Below are positions 56,605-64,000 of a DNA stretch of 64,000 nucleotides, piece after piece. Each line of letters opens with the position of its first letter. Position 1 is the stretch's first letter. The DNA comes from Streptomyces umbrinus (GTDB lineage: Bacteria > Actinomycetota > Actinomycetes > Streptomycetales > Streptomycetaceae): positions 3,286,001 to 3,350,000 of the forward strand of contig NZ_JAUSZI010000002.1 of assembly GCF_030817415.1 (NCBI RefSeq). The letters are read 5' to 3'. The notes below the pieces were generated by a model that was not told the origin of the DNA, did not search any database, and saw nothing but the letters and a program-made list of their open reading frames with translations. The position numbers were made by a program, and so were the translations under genes.

Positions 56605-56708
56605 TCCGGCTCCTCACCCTGCCGTCGGACCGCCCACACGGTGCCGTCCTCGTCGCCGACCTCGACACAGCCGCCGTGTCGCACCGGTTCCCGCAGCACT
56701 GTCGTCAT
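56601..56708 (-). CDS. small protein encoded upstream of the sigma-like gene
   Basis: A 35-codon frame, MTTVLREPVRHGGCVEVGDE and onward to RRQGEEPE, whose stop overlaps the GTG of the sigma-like gene (GTGA). Composition looks protein-like (the VRHGG-VEV-DEDGTVW pattern). The overlap suggests it once formed an operon with the sigma factor. Family unknown. Confidence 0.4.
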   Translation of the reverse strand: MTTVLREPVRHGGCVEVGDEDGTVWAVRRQGEEPE

Positions 56709-56762
56709 GGTCCGGGTGCGTGTACACGCGACGTCACGCAGGACCTGCCGAGCTGAGTCCTG

Positions 56763-56900
56763 GTGTCCGAACCCCGTTCGGTGGCCGATAGCGGCACGGA
56801 ACCGGCCCGCGCCGTCCACGCGGCAATCCGGCGCCTCCGAGACACCAAAAAGGGCTACCAGCCCCACGACTGGGCCTCCCACATCCACACCGGCCCCTGA
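56763..56900 (+). pseudogene. possible small gene remnant
   Basis: A 45-codon frame ends with HAAIRRLRDTKKGYQPHDWA and SHIHTGP. The Lys-rich stretch and aromatic residues stand out from the surrounding GC-driven noise. I do not recognise a family, and there is no clear ribosome binding site, so this is recorded only as a candidate. Confidence 0.25.
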
Positions 56901-56982
56901 CTCCTCGTCCGACCCGCGCAGACACGACCGGGGGCGCCTCCTCAGGCGCCCCCGGTCGTCAGCAGTCGGCGGGCCTGCCGCC

Positions 56983-57390
56983 TCAGCCCTCGTCCGGCGT
57001 CAGCCGCAACGAGACGCTGTTGATGCAGTACCGCTGGTCGGTCGGGGTCGGATACCCCTCACCCTCGAACACGTGCCCGAGGTGCGAGCCGCAGCGGGCG
57101 CACCGTACCTCCGTGCGCACCATGCCGTGCGACCGGTCCGCGATCAGCTCGACCGCGTCGGACTCCTTCGGGTCGTAGAAGGAGGGCCAGCCGCAGTGCG
57201 ACTCGAACTTCTCGGTGGAGGTGAAGAGTTCGGCGCCGCAGGCGCGACAGGAGTACACGCCCTTCGTCTTGGTGTCGGTGTACTCGCCGGTGAACGCCGG
57301 CTCGGTGCCGGCCTTGCGCAGGACCGCGTACTCGGCCGGGTTCAGCTCCGCGCGCCACTGCTCGTCCGGCTTTTCGATGTCGTACGACAT
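56983..57390 (-). CDS. msrB: peptide-methionine (R)-S-oxide reductase
   Basis: 135 residues. Zinc cysteines appear as CRAC and CARC pairs, substrate-binding residues lie in HCGWPSFYDP and the catalytic Cys is in QRYCINSVSL. This is a complete, cytosolic MsrB that repairs methionine-R-sulfoxide. The ATG at 57390 (MSYDIEKP) has GAGGGG nine bases upstream; the in-frame TTG at 57399 is less likely. It follows murC by 20 bp on the same strand and may share its transcript. Confidence 0.95.
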   Translation of the reverse strand: MSYDIEKPDEQWRAELNPAEYAVLRKAGTEPAFTGEYTDTKTKGVYSCRACGAELFTSTEKFESHCGWPSFYDPKESDAVELIADRSHGMVRTEVRCARCGSHLGHVFEGEGYPTPTDQRYCINSVSLRLTPDEG

Positions 57391-57418
57391 GAAGCTCAAC
57401 CCCTCACTACAGGTACGG

Positions 57419-58807
57419 CTACTTCGACAGGCGGGTCAGGATCTCGGGTCCGAGGTCCGTCACGTCACCCGCGCCCATGGTGAGAACGAGATCACCGGGC
57501 TTCGCCATTCCCGCCACGACCGCGGGCACGTCCGCCTTGTCCTTCGCCGGCGTCACGTCCGCGCCCGCCGCCCGGGCCGCCTCGATGATCAGCTCGCTCG
57601 TGACGCCCGGGATCGGGTCCTCGCGGGCCGGGTAGATGTCCAGCACGACCGAGGCGTCCGCCAGGGCCAGGGACTCGCCCATCTCCTTCCCCAGCTCCTG
57701 GGTGCGGGAGAACAGGTGCGGCTGGAAGACGACCAGGATGCGCGCGTCGCCGGCGGCCGCCCGCATCGCCTCCAGGTCCGCGGTCATCTCCGTCGGGTGG
57801 TGCGCGTACGAGTCGATGACCTGCACGCCCGCCGCCTCGCCCTTCAGCTGGAGCCGCCGCTTCACGCCCGTGTACGAGGCGATGGCCGGGGCCAGCTCCG
57901 CCGCCGGGATGCCAAGGGCCGCGCCCGCCGCCAGCGCCGCCACCGCGTTGTGCGCGTAGTGGCGGCCCGGGACCGAGACCGTGAAGGTGAGCGGCGAGCC
58001 GTCCAGCTCGACGGTCACCTCGCTCTTCAGTCCCTGGGCGACCACGGACAGGACACGTACGTCCGCGTCCTCGGACTCGCCGTACGTCACCACCCTGACG
58101 TCGTCCGACAGCCGCCGGATCAGTTCGCGCGCGCCCTCGTGGTCCGCGGTGATCACCAGGGTGCCGCCGGGCACGATCTTGTCGGCGAACGTCTCGAAGG
58201 ACTCGTAGATCTCGTCCATCGACGCGTAGTTGGCGTGGTGGTCCAGCTCCACGTTCAGCACGATCGCCACCTCGGGCGCGTACTTGTGGAAGCTGCGGTC
58301 CGACTCGTCGGCCTCGGCGACGAAGATCTCGCCCTCGCCGTGCAGGGCGTTGGAGCCGGGGGCGTCGAGGTCGCCGCCGATCGCGTACGACGGGTTCAGG
58401 CCCAGCGTCGCCAGGGACACCGCCAGCATCGACGTCGTGGTCGTCTTGCCGTGGGTGCCCGCGACCGCGATCGGCCGCAGGCCGTCCATCAGACGGGCGA
58501 GGGCGTCCGAGCGGTGGACGACCGGGATGCCCAGCTCGGCCGCGCGGGCCAGCTCCGGGTTGTCGGCGCGGATCGCGGACGACACGACCACGCAGGTCGC
58601 GTCGTCGGCGAGGTGCCCGGCCGCGTGGCCGATGTGCACCGTCGCCCCCAGCGCGCGCAGGGCCTCCGCGGTCGCGGACTCCTTCGCGTCACTGCCCGCG
58701 ACCTTCGCCCCGCGCTGCGCGAGAATCTTCGCGATCCCCGACATCCCGGCACCGCCGATGCCGATGAAGTGCGGTCGGTCCATGGCGGTGGGAAGACCGG
58801 GTGCCAT
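57419..58807 (-). CDS. murC: UDP-N-acetylmuramate--L-alanine ligase
   Basis: 462 residues. It catalyses ATP-dependent addition of L-Ala to UDP-MurNAc in peptidoglycan synthesis. The Rossmann motif HFIGIGGAGMSGIA, the ATP loop AGTHGKTTTTSM (about 115-126), and the central LNVELDHHANY and SYAHHPTEM motifs are all present. GGGAG lies eight bases before the ATG at 58807. It is outside the usual division/cell-wall cluster, so it may be an additional or relocated copy; the sequence is full length and looks functional. Confidence 0.95.
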   Translation of the reverse strand: MAPGLPTAMDRPHFIGIGGAGMSGIAKILAQRGAKVAGSDAKESATAEALRALGATVHIGHAAGHLADDATCVVVSSAIRADNPELARAAELGIPVVHRSDALARLMDGLRPIAVAGTHGKTTTTSMLAVSLATLGLNPSYAIGGDLDAPGSNALHGEGEIFVAEADESDRSFHKYAPEVAIVLNVELDHHANYASMDEIYESFETFADKIVPGGTLVITADHEGARELIRRLSDDVRVVTYGESEDADVRVLSVVAQGLKSEVTVELDGSPLTFTVSVPGRHYAHNAVAALAAGAALGIPAAELAPAIASYTGVKRRLQLKGEAAGVQVIDSYAHHPTEMTADLEAMRAAAGDARILVVFQPHLFSRTQELGKEMGESLALADASVVLDIYPAREDPIPGVTSELIIEAARAAGADVTPAKDKADVPAVVAGMAKPGDLVLTMGAGDVTDLGPEILTRLSK

Positions 58808-58868
58808 ACGTGTTACTCCCAGGACTCGGGTAGGACGGTGAGCGCGCCCAGCCTATTAGCTGCGGCGA

Positions 58869-58892
58869 CCCGCGCCCCCTCAGGGGCGCGGG
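58869..58892 (-). terminator. repeat-core hairpin terminator
   Basis: CCCGCGCCCC, a four-base loop, then GGGGCGCGGG (58869-58878 with 58883-58892), followed by GAACTGCGCG, the streptomycete repeat core. It sits between the conserved small gene and murC. Confidence 0.7.
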
Positions 58893-58951
58893 GAACTGCG
58901 CGACCAGCCCCCACGCACCCGCAGCCGAAACTCAGACCCCCACAGCCCCAC

Positions 58952-59425
58952 TCACGACTTACTGTGCGAGAACAGCTTCAGCACCGGCACCCCCACCTTG
59001 TGCCGAGCCCGCGAGGCCCAGTCCCGGTGGAAGAACTCCTCCACGTAATGGGGATCGGTCAGCACGATGACCTCGTCCGCGTCGATCTCGTCCACGAGGC
59101 CCTTCAGCGCATCCAGCGGGTGGTCCTCGATCAGCCGCCCCTCCGCCGCGCTCCCCGCCGCCCGCAGCGCCACCAGCGACACCTCCAGGGCCTTCTGCCC
59201 CTGGCCGACGGCCTCCTCGCCCTCGGGCGTCTCGTTCTCGCGCGCCGCTTCGTCCAGCTCGCCGAGCGCCACGTCGTCGATGGCCCGCAGCAACCGGTCG
59301 GCCTGGTCGCCGCGGGGCTGGAGCAGCACATGGAAGGCGACGTCCTCGTCACCGTGCAAACTGGTGACGAACTCCACGTCCGCGGACGTCAGGGCCTTCT
59401 CGATCATCAGTACGCTTGTGAACAC
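58952..59425 (-). CDS. conserved hypothetical actinobacterial protein
   Basis: 157 residues with alternating strands and helices: VLMIEKALTSADVEFVTSLH, VAFHVLLQPRG, a long acidic helix region, then DEIDADEVIVLTDPHYVEEFFHRDWASRARHKVGVPVLKLF. This resembles a universal-stress/HUP-like alpha-beta fold. Database entries for it are often labelled indole-3-glycerol phosphate synthase, which the sequence does not support (no TIM barrel, far too short). I chose the GTG at 59425 because AAGGGC precedes it; an ATG at 59443 lacks a binding site. Confidence 0.7.
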   Translation of the reverse strand: MFTSVLMIEKALTSADVEFVTSLHGDEDVAFHVLLQPRGDQADRLLRAIDDVALGELDEAARENETPEGEEAVGQGQKALEVSLVALRAAGSAAEGRLIEDHPLDALKGLVDEIDADEVIVLTDPHYVEEFFHRDWASRARHKVGVPVLKLFSHSKS

Positions 59426-59559
59426 GACAGGCGCCCTTCTCATCCGTGGGCCGTCCGTAGGCCCCTGCGGAAACCATCCTGCCCCGTAACCGCACGGGTA
59501 CTGCGAGATTTAGTGTGCCCAGCGAAAGTCAAACGGAACGGATGATTCCGTCTATTTGG

Positions 59560-60387
59560 TCAGGTCCGACGGTAACGGCTGAACAGGAACCCGGCCTCCT
59601 CCAGCAGAGACGTCAGCTCGAACCGCCTCGGCACGGCCACCGGAGGGCCGCCGGCGATGCGTTGGGCGTCGCCCGCGGTGAGCATCGGGGACACCGTCAG
59701 ACAGAGCTCGTCGAGTACCCCGGCCGCGACCAGCTGGCCGAGCAGCCGGGGCCCGCCCTCGGTCAGGAGCCGGTACAGGCCCAGGTCGGCGAGCGCGCGT
59801 ACAGCCCGGGCGGGGTCCACGCCCATGCCGTCCCCGGCGATCACGACCTGCGCGCCGGCCTTCTCGGCGGCGGCGATCCGGTCGGGGGCGGCCGCGGCGC
59901 CCGTGAGCACGAGCGTGGGGACCAGGGGCGAGGTGAAGAGCGGCAGCGAGAAGTCCAGGTCCAGGCTCGCGCTGACCACCGCGATCGCCGGGGCCGGGCC
60001 CTGCCCCGCCGCCTCCCGGAGCGCCGCGAAGTCCTCCCGGGCGCGTGCCGGGCGGTAACCCTCCTGGCGGACCGTTTCCGCACCGACCACCACAACGTCC
60101 GCGAGCGCCCGCAACGTGCCGAAGATCCGCATGTCGGCGGCGCTGGAAATGGGCTGCGAACGCCCGTCGTGCTGGGCGGCCCCGTCGAGCGTGGACACCA
60201 TGTTGGCCCGCAGCCACGGCTCCGGCCCCGCGGGACCGGAGCCGGACGGATAGGCGTACGCCGCCGCCAGCTCCTCCAGCCCCCACTCCCGGTCGGTCCC
60301 CTCCGCACCGGCCCGACCGGCCGTACCGGGGCCCCCACCCGAGTCCCGGGCTGCTGTCTCGTCGGTCACAGGGAACAGGCGTCGCAT
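59560..60387 (-). CDS. RibD C-terminal-type (pyrimidine reductase-like) oxidoreductase
   Basis: 275 residues of the dihydrofolate-reductase-like RibD_C fold: ANMVSTLDGAAQHDGRSQPISSAADMRIFGTLRALADVVVVGAETVRQEGY, then LTEGGPRLLGQLVAAGVLDELCLTVSP. The N-terminal deaminase domain of RibD is absent, so it is a stand-alone reductase; a riboflavin or modified-nucleotide role is possible but unproven. The ATG at 60387 fits an AGGAC site. Its promoter region is occupied by the MITE-like element. Confidence 0.85.
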   Translation of the reverse strand: MRRLFPVTDETAARDSGGGPGTAGRAGAEGTDREWGLEELAAAYAYPSGSGPAGPEPWLRANMVSTLDGAAQHDGRSQPISSAADMRIFGTLRALADVVVVGAETVRQEGYRPARAREDFAALREAAGQGPAPAIAVVSASLDLDFSLPLFTSPLVPTLVLTGAAAAPDRIAAAEKAGAQVVIAGDGMGVDPARAVRALADLGLYRLLTEGGPRLLGQLVAAGVLDELCLTVSPMLTAGDAQRIAGGPPVAVPRRFELTSLLEEAGFLFSRYRRT

Positions 60388-60411
60388 GTCCTGCAGTCTG
60401 GCACGGCCCTC

Positions 60412-60626
60412 AGGGCCTGTCGTCAAAGGTGGCGTCTGCCTCGCGGCGCATGGCACGCACGCTCGCCGCGTTGCCGAAATGCCCTAGTAGCTCCTCCCCC
60501 ACTCTCGACTTCGCTCGACCGGGGGGGACCCCCATCGAGGACACTCCGGCGCCTTGCGATCGCACGCACCGGGTGCCGCGAGGCCCGCCCTCCGGGCGGA
60601 CGACGCCACCTTTGACGACAGGCCCT
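60412..60626. mobile_element. MITE-like element with perfect 25-bp terminal inverted repeats
   Basis: The ends (AGGGCCTGTCGTCAAAGGTG at 60412, continuing to 60436) recur as a perfect 25-bp reverse complement at 60602-60626. Further in, CTCGCGGC and neighbouring bases also pair, so the whole 215 bp folds as one imperfect hairpin. It encodes no protein. The interior carries an arm segment of the streptomycete repeat (CCCCCACTCTCG and GGGGGACCCCCATCG). No clear target duplication was found. Confidence 0.75.
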
Positions 60627-60639
60627 ACAGTGGGGAACC

Positions 60640-61752
60640 GTGTCAACCTCCACCAGCGCCTCCGGTCTCGGTTCCATAGCCGACGCGGCCCCGTCGTCCC
60701 TCTGCGCCCGTGAGCCGCGCGTTCCCGCGGATCGGCTGGTCGCCGAGATGGTGCCGCCGCCCCGGTTCGACTCGGTCCGCTTCGATACGTACATTCCGGA
60801 CCCGAACCAGCCCAGCCAGACCGAGGCCGTCCACGTGCTGGACGCCTTCGCGGCGGGGCTCGGCGGGGCGCAGGCCACCGGCTCCGGCAAGCGGGGCTTC
60901 CTCGGCTTCGGCAAGAAAGCCGCGAAGACGCCGGCGGGCCCCCGCGGTGTCTACCTCGACGGTGGTTACGGCGTCGGCAAGACACACCTGCTCGCCTCCC
61001 TCTGGCACGCGACCCCCGCCGAGCCCTCCCTGAAGGCCTTCGGCACGTTCGTGGAGCTGACGAACCTGGTCGGCGCCCTCGGCTTCCAGCAGACCGTGCA
61101 GACGCTGAGCGGCCACCGGCTGCTCTGCATCGACGAGTTCGAGCTCGACGACCCCGGCGACACCGTCCTCGTGTCCAGCCTGCTCGCCCGGCTGGTCGAG
61201 GCGGGGGTGGCGCTCGCCGCGACCTCCAACACGCTGCCGGGCAAGCTCGGCGAGGGCCGGTTCGCCTCGGTCGACTTCCTGCGCGAGATCCAGGGCCTGT
61301 CGGCACACTTCCGGTCGCTGCGCATCGACGGCGAGGACTACCGCCACCGCGGGCTGCCCGAGGCCCCGGACCCGTACTCCGACGAGCAGGTCACGAAGGC
61401 CGCGTACGCCACGCCGGGGGCCTCGCTCGACGACTTCCCGCATCTGCTCGACCACCTGGCCCGGGTCCACCCCAGCCGGTACGGCGCGCTGACCGACGGG
61501 ATCACGGCGGTCTGCCTCACGGACGTCCAGCCGGTCCCGGACCAGTCGACCGCGCTGCGGCTCGTCGTCCTCGCCGACCGCCTGTACGACCGCGAGGTGC
61601 CGGTACTCGCCTCGGGGATGCCCTTCGACCGGCTGTTCAGCGAGGAGATGCTGAACGGCGGCTACCGCAAGAAGTACTTCCGCGCGATCTCCCGGCTCAC
61701 GGCGCTGGCACGGGACGCGAAGGACCTGGTCGGAACACGAAAGGCTTCGTGA
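60640..61752 (+). CDS. zapE: AFG1/ZapE family ATPase
   Basis: 370 residues. The P-loop GGYGVGKTHL (about 108-117), Walker B LLCIDEFELDD (about 160-170), the sensor stretch AATSNTLPGKLGEGRF, and the C-terminal FDRLFSEEMLNGGYRKKYFRAISRL are typical. In proteobacteria ZapE modulates FtsZ; in Streptomyces the function is not settled. The GTG start (60640) lies only 13 bp beyond the MITE-like element, so the promoter is within or upstream of that element. Confidence 0.9.
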   Translation: MSTSTSASGLGSIADAAPSSLCAREPRVPADRLVAEMVPPPRFDSVRFDTYIPDPNQPSQTEAVHVLDAFAAGLGGAQATGSGKRGFLGFGKKAAKTPAGPRGVYLDGGYGVGKTHLLASLWHATPAEPSLKAFGTFVELTNLVGALGFQQTVQTLSGHRLLCIDEFELDDPGDTVLVSSLLARLVEAGVALAATSNTLPGKLGEGRFASVDFLREIQGLSAHFRSLRIDGEDYRHRGLPEAPDPYSDEQVTKAAYATPGASLDDFPHLLDHLARVHPSRYGALTDGITAVCLTDVQPVPDQSTALRLVVLADRLYDREVPVLASGMPFDRLFSEEMLNGGYRKKYFRAISRLTALARDAKDLVGTRKAS

Positions 61753-61802
61753 AGGGCTGACCGACCGCCCTTCATCAGCCGGTTTCCGGCCTGCTTCCGG
61801 CA

Positions 61803-61882
61803 CTCTTCAGCCCTCTTCAGGCTCTCTTCAGGGTGAAACGTTAAGTTAACCCTGCAAACAACTTCACCCGTTAACGTTCATG
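61803..61882 (+). promoter_or_regulatory. direct repeats upstream of the small secreted protein
   Basis: CTCTTCAG occurs at 61803, 61813 and 61824 (10-11 bp spacing). It is followed by GTTAACC (61845), CTTCACC (61862) and GTTCATG (61876), which loosely recall PhoP half-sites but are not spaced at 11 bp. The region is AT-richer than its surroundings and probably contains a promoter. Confidence 0.35.
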
Positions 61883-61926
61883 TTGACGTGAGAGCACTTG
61901 ACCTGAAGCCGGCCGGGAGGGGGCGC

Positions 61927-62301
61927 ATGTTACGAGGTACGACGGCCCGGACCCTGTTCACCGTTCTCGCCGCCGTCCTGCTCGCCCTGCAACTCTCCGC
62001 GCCGGCTTCGGCGTTCGCTTCCGCGCACGCGGTACCTGTCACGGGCCCCAAGAGCAAGGCCGAGTTCGTCACCTGTGGCGAGGCCCTGCACCCGGGCAGC
62101 CCGACGGGCCCCCTGCGGACCCGTGACCGGATCCGCGTCGCGGACCACGTCCCCCAGTCGCCCGCGCGTCCGCTGCTCTGCAAGGACCCCGCGACCTACC
62201 ACGACGACCCGTCGCACATCGCCGCTCCCGCGGCGCACCACCGTACGACGAGATCGTCGACAGCCCATTCCGCGGCGGCACTTCAAGTGTTCCGCTGCTG
62301 A
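61927..62301 (+). CDS. small secreted protein of unknown function
   Basis: 124 residues. A signal peptide (MLRGTTARTLFTVLAAVLLALQLSAPASAFA) is followed by an approximately 90-residue mature part with three cysteines (FVTCGEALH, LLCKDP and the terminal FRC) and a His-rich region (YHDDPSHIAAPAAHHRTTR) that might bind metal. Family unknown. The ATG at 61927 follows GGGAGG; the GTG at 61888 would spoil the signal peptide. Confidence 0.65.
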   Translation: MLRGTTARTLFTVLAAVLLALQLSAPASAFASAHAVPVTGPKSKAEFVTCGEALHPGSPTGPLRTRDRIRVADHVPQSPARPLLCKDPATYHDDPSHIAAPAAHHRTTRSSTAHSAAALQVFRC

Positions 62302-62456
62302 ACCCGACCCCCACCGGGCACGAAGCGACTCCGACCTGACCCACCCTCACACGCCACGTCCGCCGAGCGCGTCGACGTGGGGTCATGTCGCCGTACCCGC
62401 ATGCGCTCCGTTTTGTACACCGACGCGCTCTGTGGCGCGCCAGGAGGAACTGACAC

Positions 62457-63047
62457 ATGCAGCCCCTCATCGATCACGCACGCTCCTTCCGCAAGCAGTC
62501 CGAGGACCGCCCGGAGGAGTTCGCCCGTCTCGCCGAAGGCCAGTCCCCGCAGGTCCTGTTCATCACCTGCTCCGACTCCCGGGTCGTCCCGGCCCTGATC
62601 ACCGGAGCCCGGCCCGGTGAACTCTTCGAACTGCGCACGGCGGGCAACATCGTCCCCCCGCACACCTCCTCGCAGCCCACCAGCGAGGCGGCCACCATCG
62701 AGTACGCCGTCGAGGTGCTCGGCGTCGCGGACATCGTCGTCTGCGGCCACTCCCACTGCGGTGCCGTCGGCGCGCTGGTACGCGGCGACGACCTGACCGC
62801 CGTACCCGCCGTACGCGACTGGCTCGCGCACTCGACTCCCCGACCCGAAGGCGCCGTCGAGGACCCGACCGTCACCGAGGCCGTGCAGAGCCACATACTC
62901 ACCCAGCTCCTGCGACTGCGCTCCTACCCGTGCGTGGCACGGCGTCTGACGAGTGGTCAACTCCGGCTGCACGGCTGGTTCTACGAGGTGCACACCGGCT
63001 CCGTCCTGGCGCACGACGTGCACGCCGACTCCTTCGAGGAGCTGTGA
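62457..63047 (+). CDS. beta-class carbonic anhydrase
   Basis: 196 residues. Zinc ligands Cys38, His98 and Cys101 (CSDSR and CGHSHCG), with the Asp40-Arg42 dyad, are all present. It interconverts CO2 and bicarbonate in the cytosol. AGGAGG is present upstream of the ATG. The next gene, a SulP transporter, starts at or within its stop codon, suggesting bicarbonate transport coupled to hydration. Confidence 0.94.
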   Translation: MQPLIDHARSFRKQSEDRPEEFARLAEGQSPQVLFITCSDSRVVPALITGARPGELFELRTAGNIVPPHTSSQPTSEAATIEYAVEVLGVADIVVCGHSHCGAVGALVRGDDLTAVPAVRDWLAHSTPRPEGAVEDPTVTEAVQSHILTQLLRLRSYPCVARRLTSGQLRLHGWFYEVHTGSVLAHDVHADSFEEL

Positions 63048-63055
63048 GCAACGCG

Positions 63056-64000
63056 ATGGACACCCCCACAAGCAACCGAATGAGCACAAGCAACCGAATG
63101 AAGTTCCCTCATCTGCGGCAGGACTTCGCCGCCTCGCTCGTCGTCTTCCTCGTCGCCCTGCCGTTGTGCGTGGGCGTGGCGGTGGCGTCGGGCGTGCCCG
63201 CCGAAGTCGGCCTGGTCACCGGCATCGTGGGCGGCCTGGTCACCGGTCTGCTGCCCGGCAGCAGCCTGCAGGTCTCGGGTCCGGCCGCGGGTCTGACCGT
63301 GCTGGTCTTCGAGGCGGTGCAGGAGTACGGACTGCCCGTGCTCGGAGTCATCGTGCTGGCCACGGGTCTGATCCAAGTCGCCATGGGCGCCCTGAAGTTG
63401 GGGCGCTACTTCCGGGCCATCTCGGTGGCCGTCGTCGAGGGCATGCTGGCCGGGATCGGGCTCGTCCTGATCGCCGGGCAGCTCTACTCGGTGGCGGGCG
63501 CACAGGCACCCTCCTCGGGTCTGGGCAAGCTGGCCGGACTGCCGGGACTGATCGCCGACTCCGCCGGGTCCACCGAGGCACTGGCCTCGTTCGGACTCGG
63601 GGCCGGCACCATCGCCGTACTGGTGCTGTGGAAGCACCTGCCGAAGAAGGTGCGTACGGTGCCGGGGGCGCTCGGCGCGGTCGCGCTGGCCACGCTCGTG
63701 ACACTGGCGTTCAGCCTGCCCGTGGCGACCGTCGAGGTGAAGGGCCTGCTCGACTCGATCCAGCTGCCGGGCTTCGAGACCGTCGGCGAGCTGGCGAGTC
63801 TCGGCGTGCTCGGCACGGTGGTGGCCTTCGTGCTGATCGCCTCGGCGGAGTCGCTGTTCAGCGCCGCCGCCGTGGACCGGCTGCACGACGGACCGCGTAC
63901 CGAGTACGACAAGGAACTGATGGCGCAGGGCGCGGGCAACACGGTCTGCGGGCTGCTCGGCGCGCTGCCGATGACCGCGGTCATCGTGCGCAGCGCGGCG
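63056..64000 (+). CDS. SulP family anion transporter (partial, runs off the window)
   Basis: At least 315 residues, cut by the window end. The opening HLRQDFAASLVVFLVALPLC and GVAVASGVPAEVGLVTGIVGG, then the substrate-site VSGPAAGLTVLVFE, are diagnostic for SulP/SLC26 transporters of sulfate or bicarbonate. At least seven hydrophobic segments are visible. Four in-frame starts exist (GTG 63044 overlapping the carbonic anhydrase stop; ATG at 63056, 63080 and 63098), created in part by a direct repeat of ACAAGCAACCGAATG. The choice of 63056 is provisional. Confidence 0.88.
   Translation, partial: MDTPTSNRMSTSNRMKFPHLRQDFAASLVVFLVALPLCVGVAVASGVPAEVGLVTGIVGGLVTGLLPGSSLQVSGPAAGLTVLVFEAVQEYGLPVLGVIVLATGLIQVAMGALKLGRYFRAISVAVVEGMLAGIGLVLIAGQLYSVAGAQAPSSGLGKLAGLPGLIADSAGSTEALASFGLGAGTIAVLVLWKHLPKKVRTVPGALGAVALATLVTLAFSLPVATVEVKGLLDSIQLPGFETVGELASLGVLGTVVAFVLIASAESLFSAAAVDRLHDGPRTEYDKELMAQGAGNTVCGLLGALPMTAVIVRSAA

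Noticed and set aside
58952..59425. Indole-3-glycerol phosphate synthase
   Set aside because: This label is attached to relatives in databases, but the protein is much too short and lacks the TIM-barrel motifs.
61845..61882. PhoP (PHO box) site before the small secreted protein
   Set aside because: The half-site-like heptamers are spaced 17 and 14 bp apart rather than the 11 bp expected.

Overview
The window is chromosomal DNA from a Streptomyces species. The evidence is very high GC with strong third-position GC bias, a geosmin synthase, a conservon (cvnABCD-type) operon, DUF397/DUF5753 and DUF574 proteins, iron boxes of the DmdR type, and repeated intergenic hairpins containing the GCGCAGTTCCCCGCGCCCC core. 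No rRNA, tRNA, CRISPR array, prophage or complete insertion sequence was seen.

Region by region. 1-8.4 kb: geosmin synthase (minus), a fragment of an endonuclease/exonuclease/phosphatase gene, then a minus-strand operon (reading right to left) for a NitT/TauT-type ABC importer (binding lipoprotein, two permeases, ATPase) with a benzoylformate-decarboxylase-like enzyme embedded in it and a large hairpin repeat inserted between the permeases. 8.5-16.3 kb: a frameshifted P450, an iron-box-controlled pair of secreted/cell-wall proteins, an AIM24 protein, a secreted subtilase and a second iron-box gene for a siderophore-binding lipoprotein. 16.4-26.5 kb: an ABC half-transporter divergent from a TetR regulator, then a compact six-gene minus-strand cassette: P450, 3Fe-4S ferredoxin, ferredoxin reductase, short-chain dehydrogenase, Baeyer-Villiger monooxygenase, and a twelve-repeat SMP-30/NHL propeller. 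This set is a plausible complete oxidation route from a C-H bond through alcohol and ketone to lactone and hydroxy acid, and is the most attractive metabolic unit of the window.

26.7-38.5 kb: a frameshifted OmpR-type regulator, two MarR regulators, an MMPL transporter, a NarL-type two-component pair, a YcnI-like copper protein with a His-rich membrane partner, and a WhiJ/AbaA-like regulatory group (anti-sigma-type ATPase, XRE regulator, DUF397 protein) followed by a DUF574 methyltransferase. 38.6-49.8 kb: an M81/MlrC-like metallopeptidase and a ROK repressor, divergent from a five-gene dipeptide-type ABC operon whose two ATPases are fused by a long low-complexity linker and which ends in a ROK kinase; a lone sugar-type binding lipoprotein follows. 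50.1-54.0 kb: conservon.

54-64 kb: a flippase-like membrane protein, RpiB-like isomerase, remains of an ECF-type sigma factor gene, msrB, murC, a conserved small protein, a RibD-C reductase, a MITE-like element in the promoter of a ZapE/AFG1 ATPase, a small secreted protein, and a beta-carbonic anhydrase followed directly by a SulP transporter that runs off the end.

Three genes (P450 at 8.5 kb, response regulator at 27 kb, sigma factor at 56.5 kb) carry single-base frameshifts. They may be true pseudogenes or assembly errors; one of the three lies in a G4 run. Starts were chosen from ribosome binding sites and overlaps and often differ from the longest reading frame.
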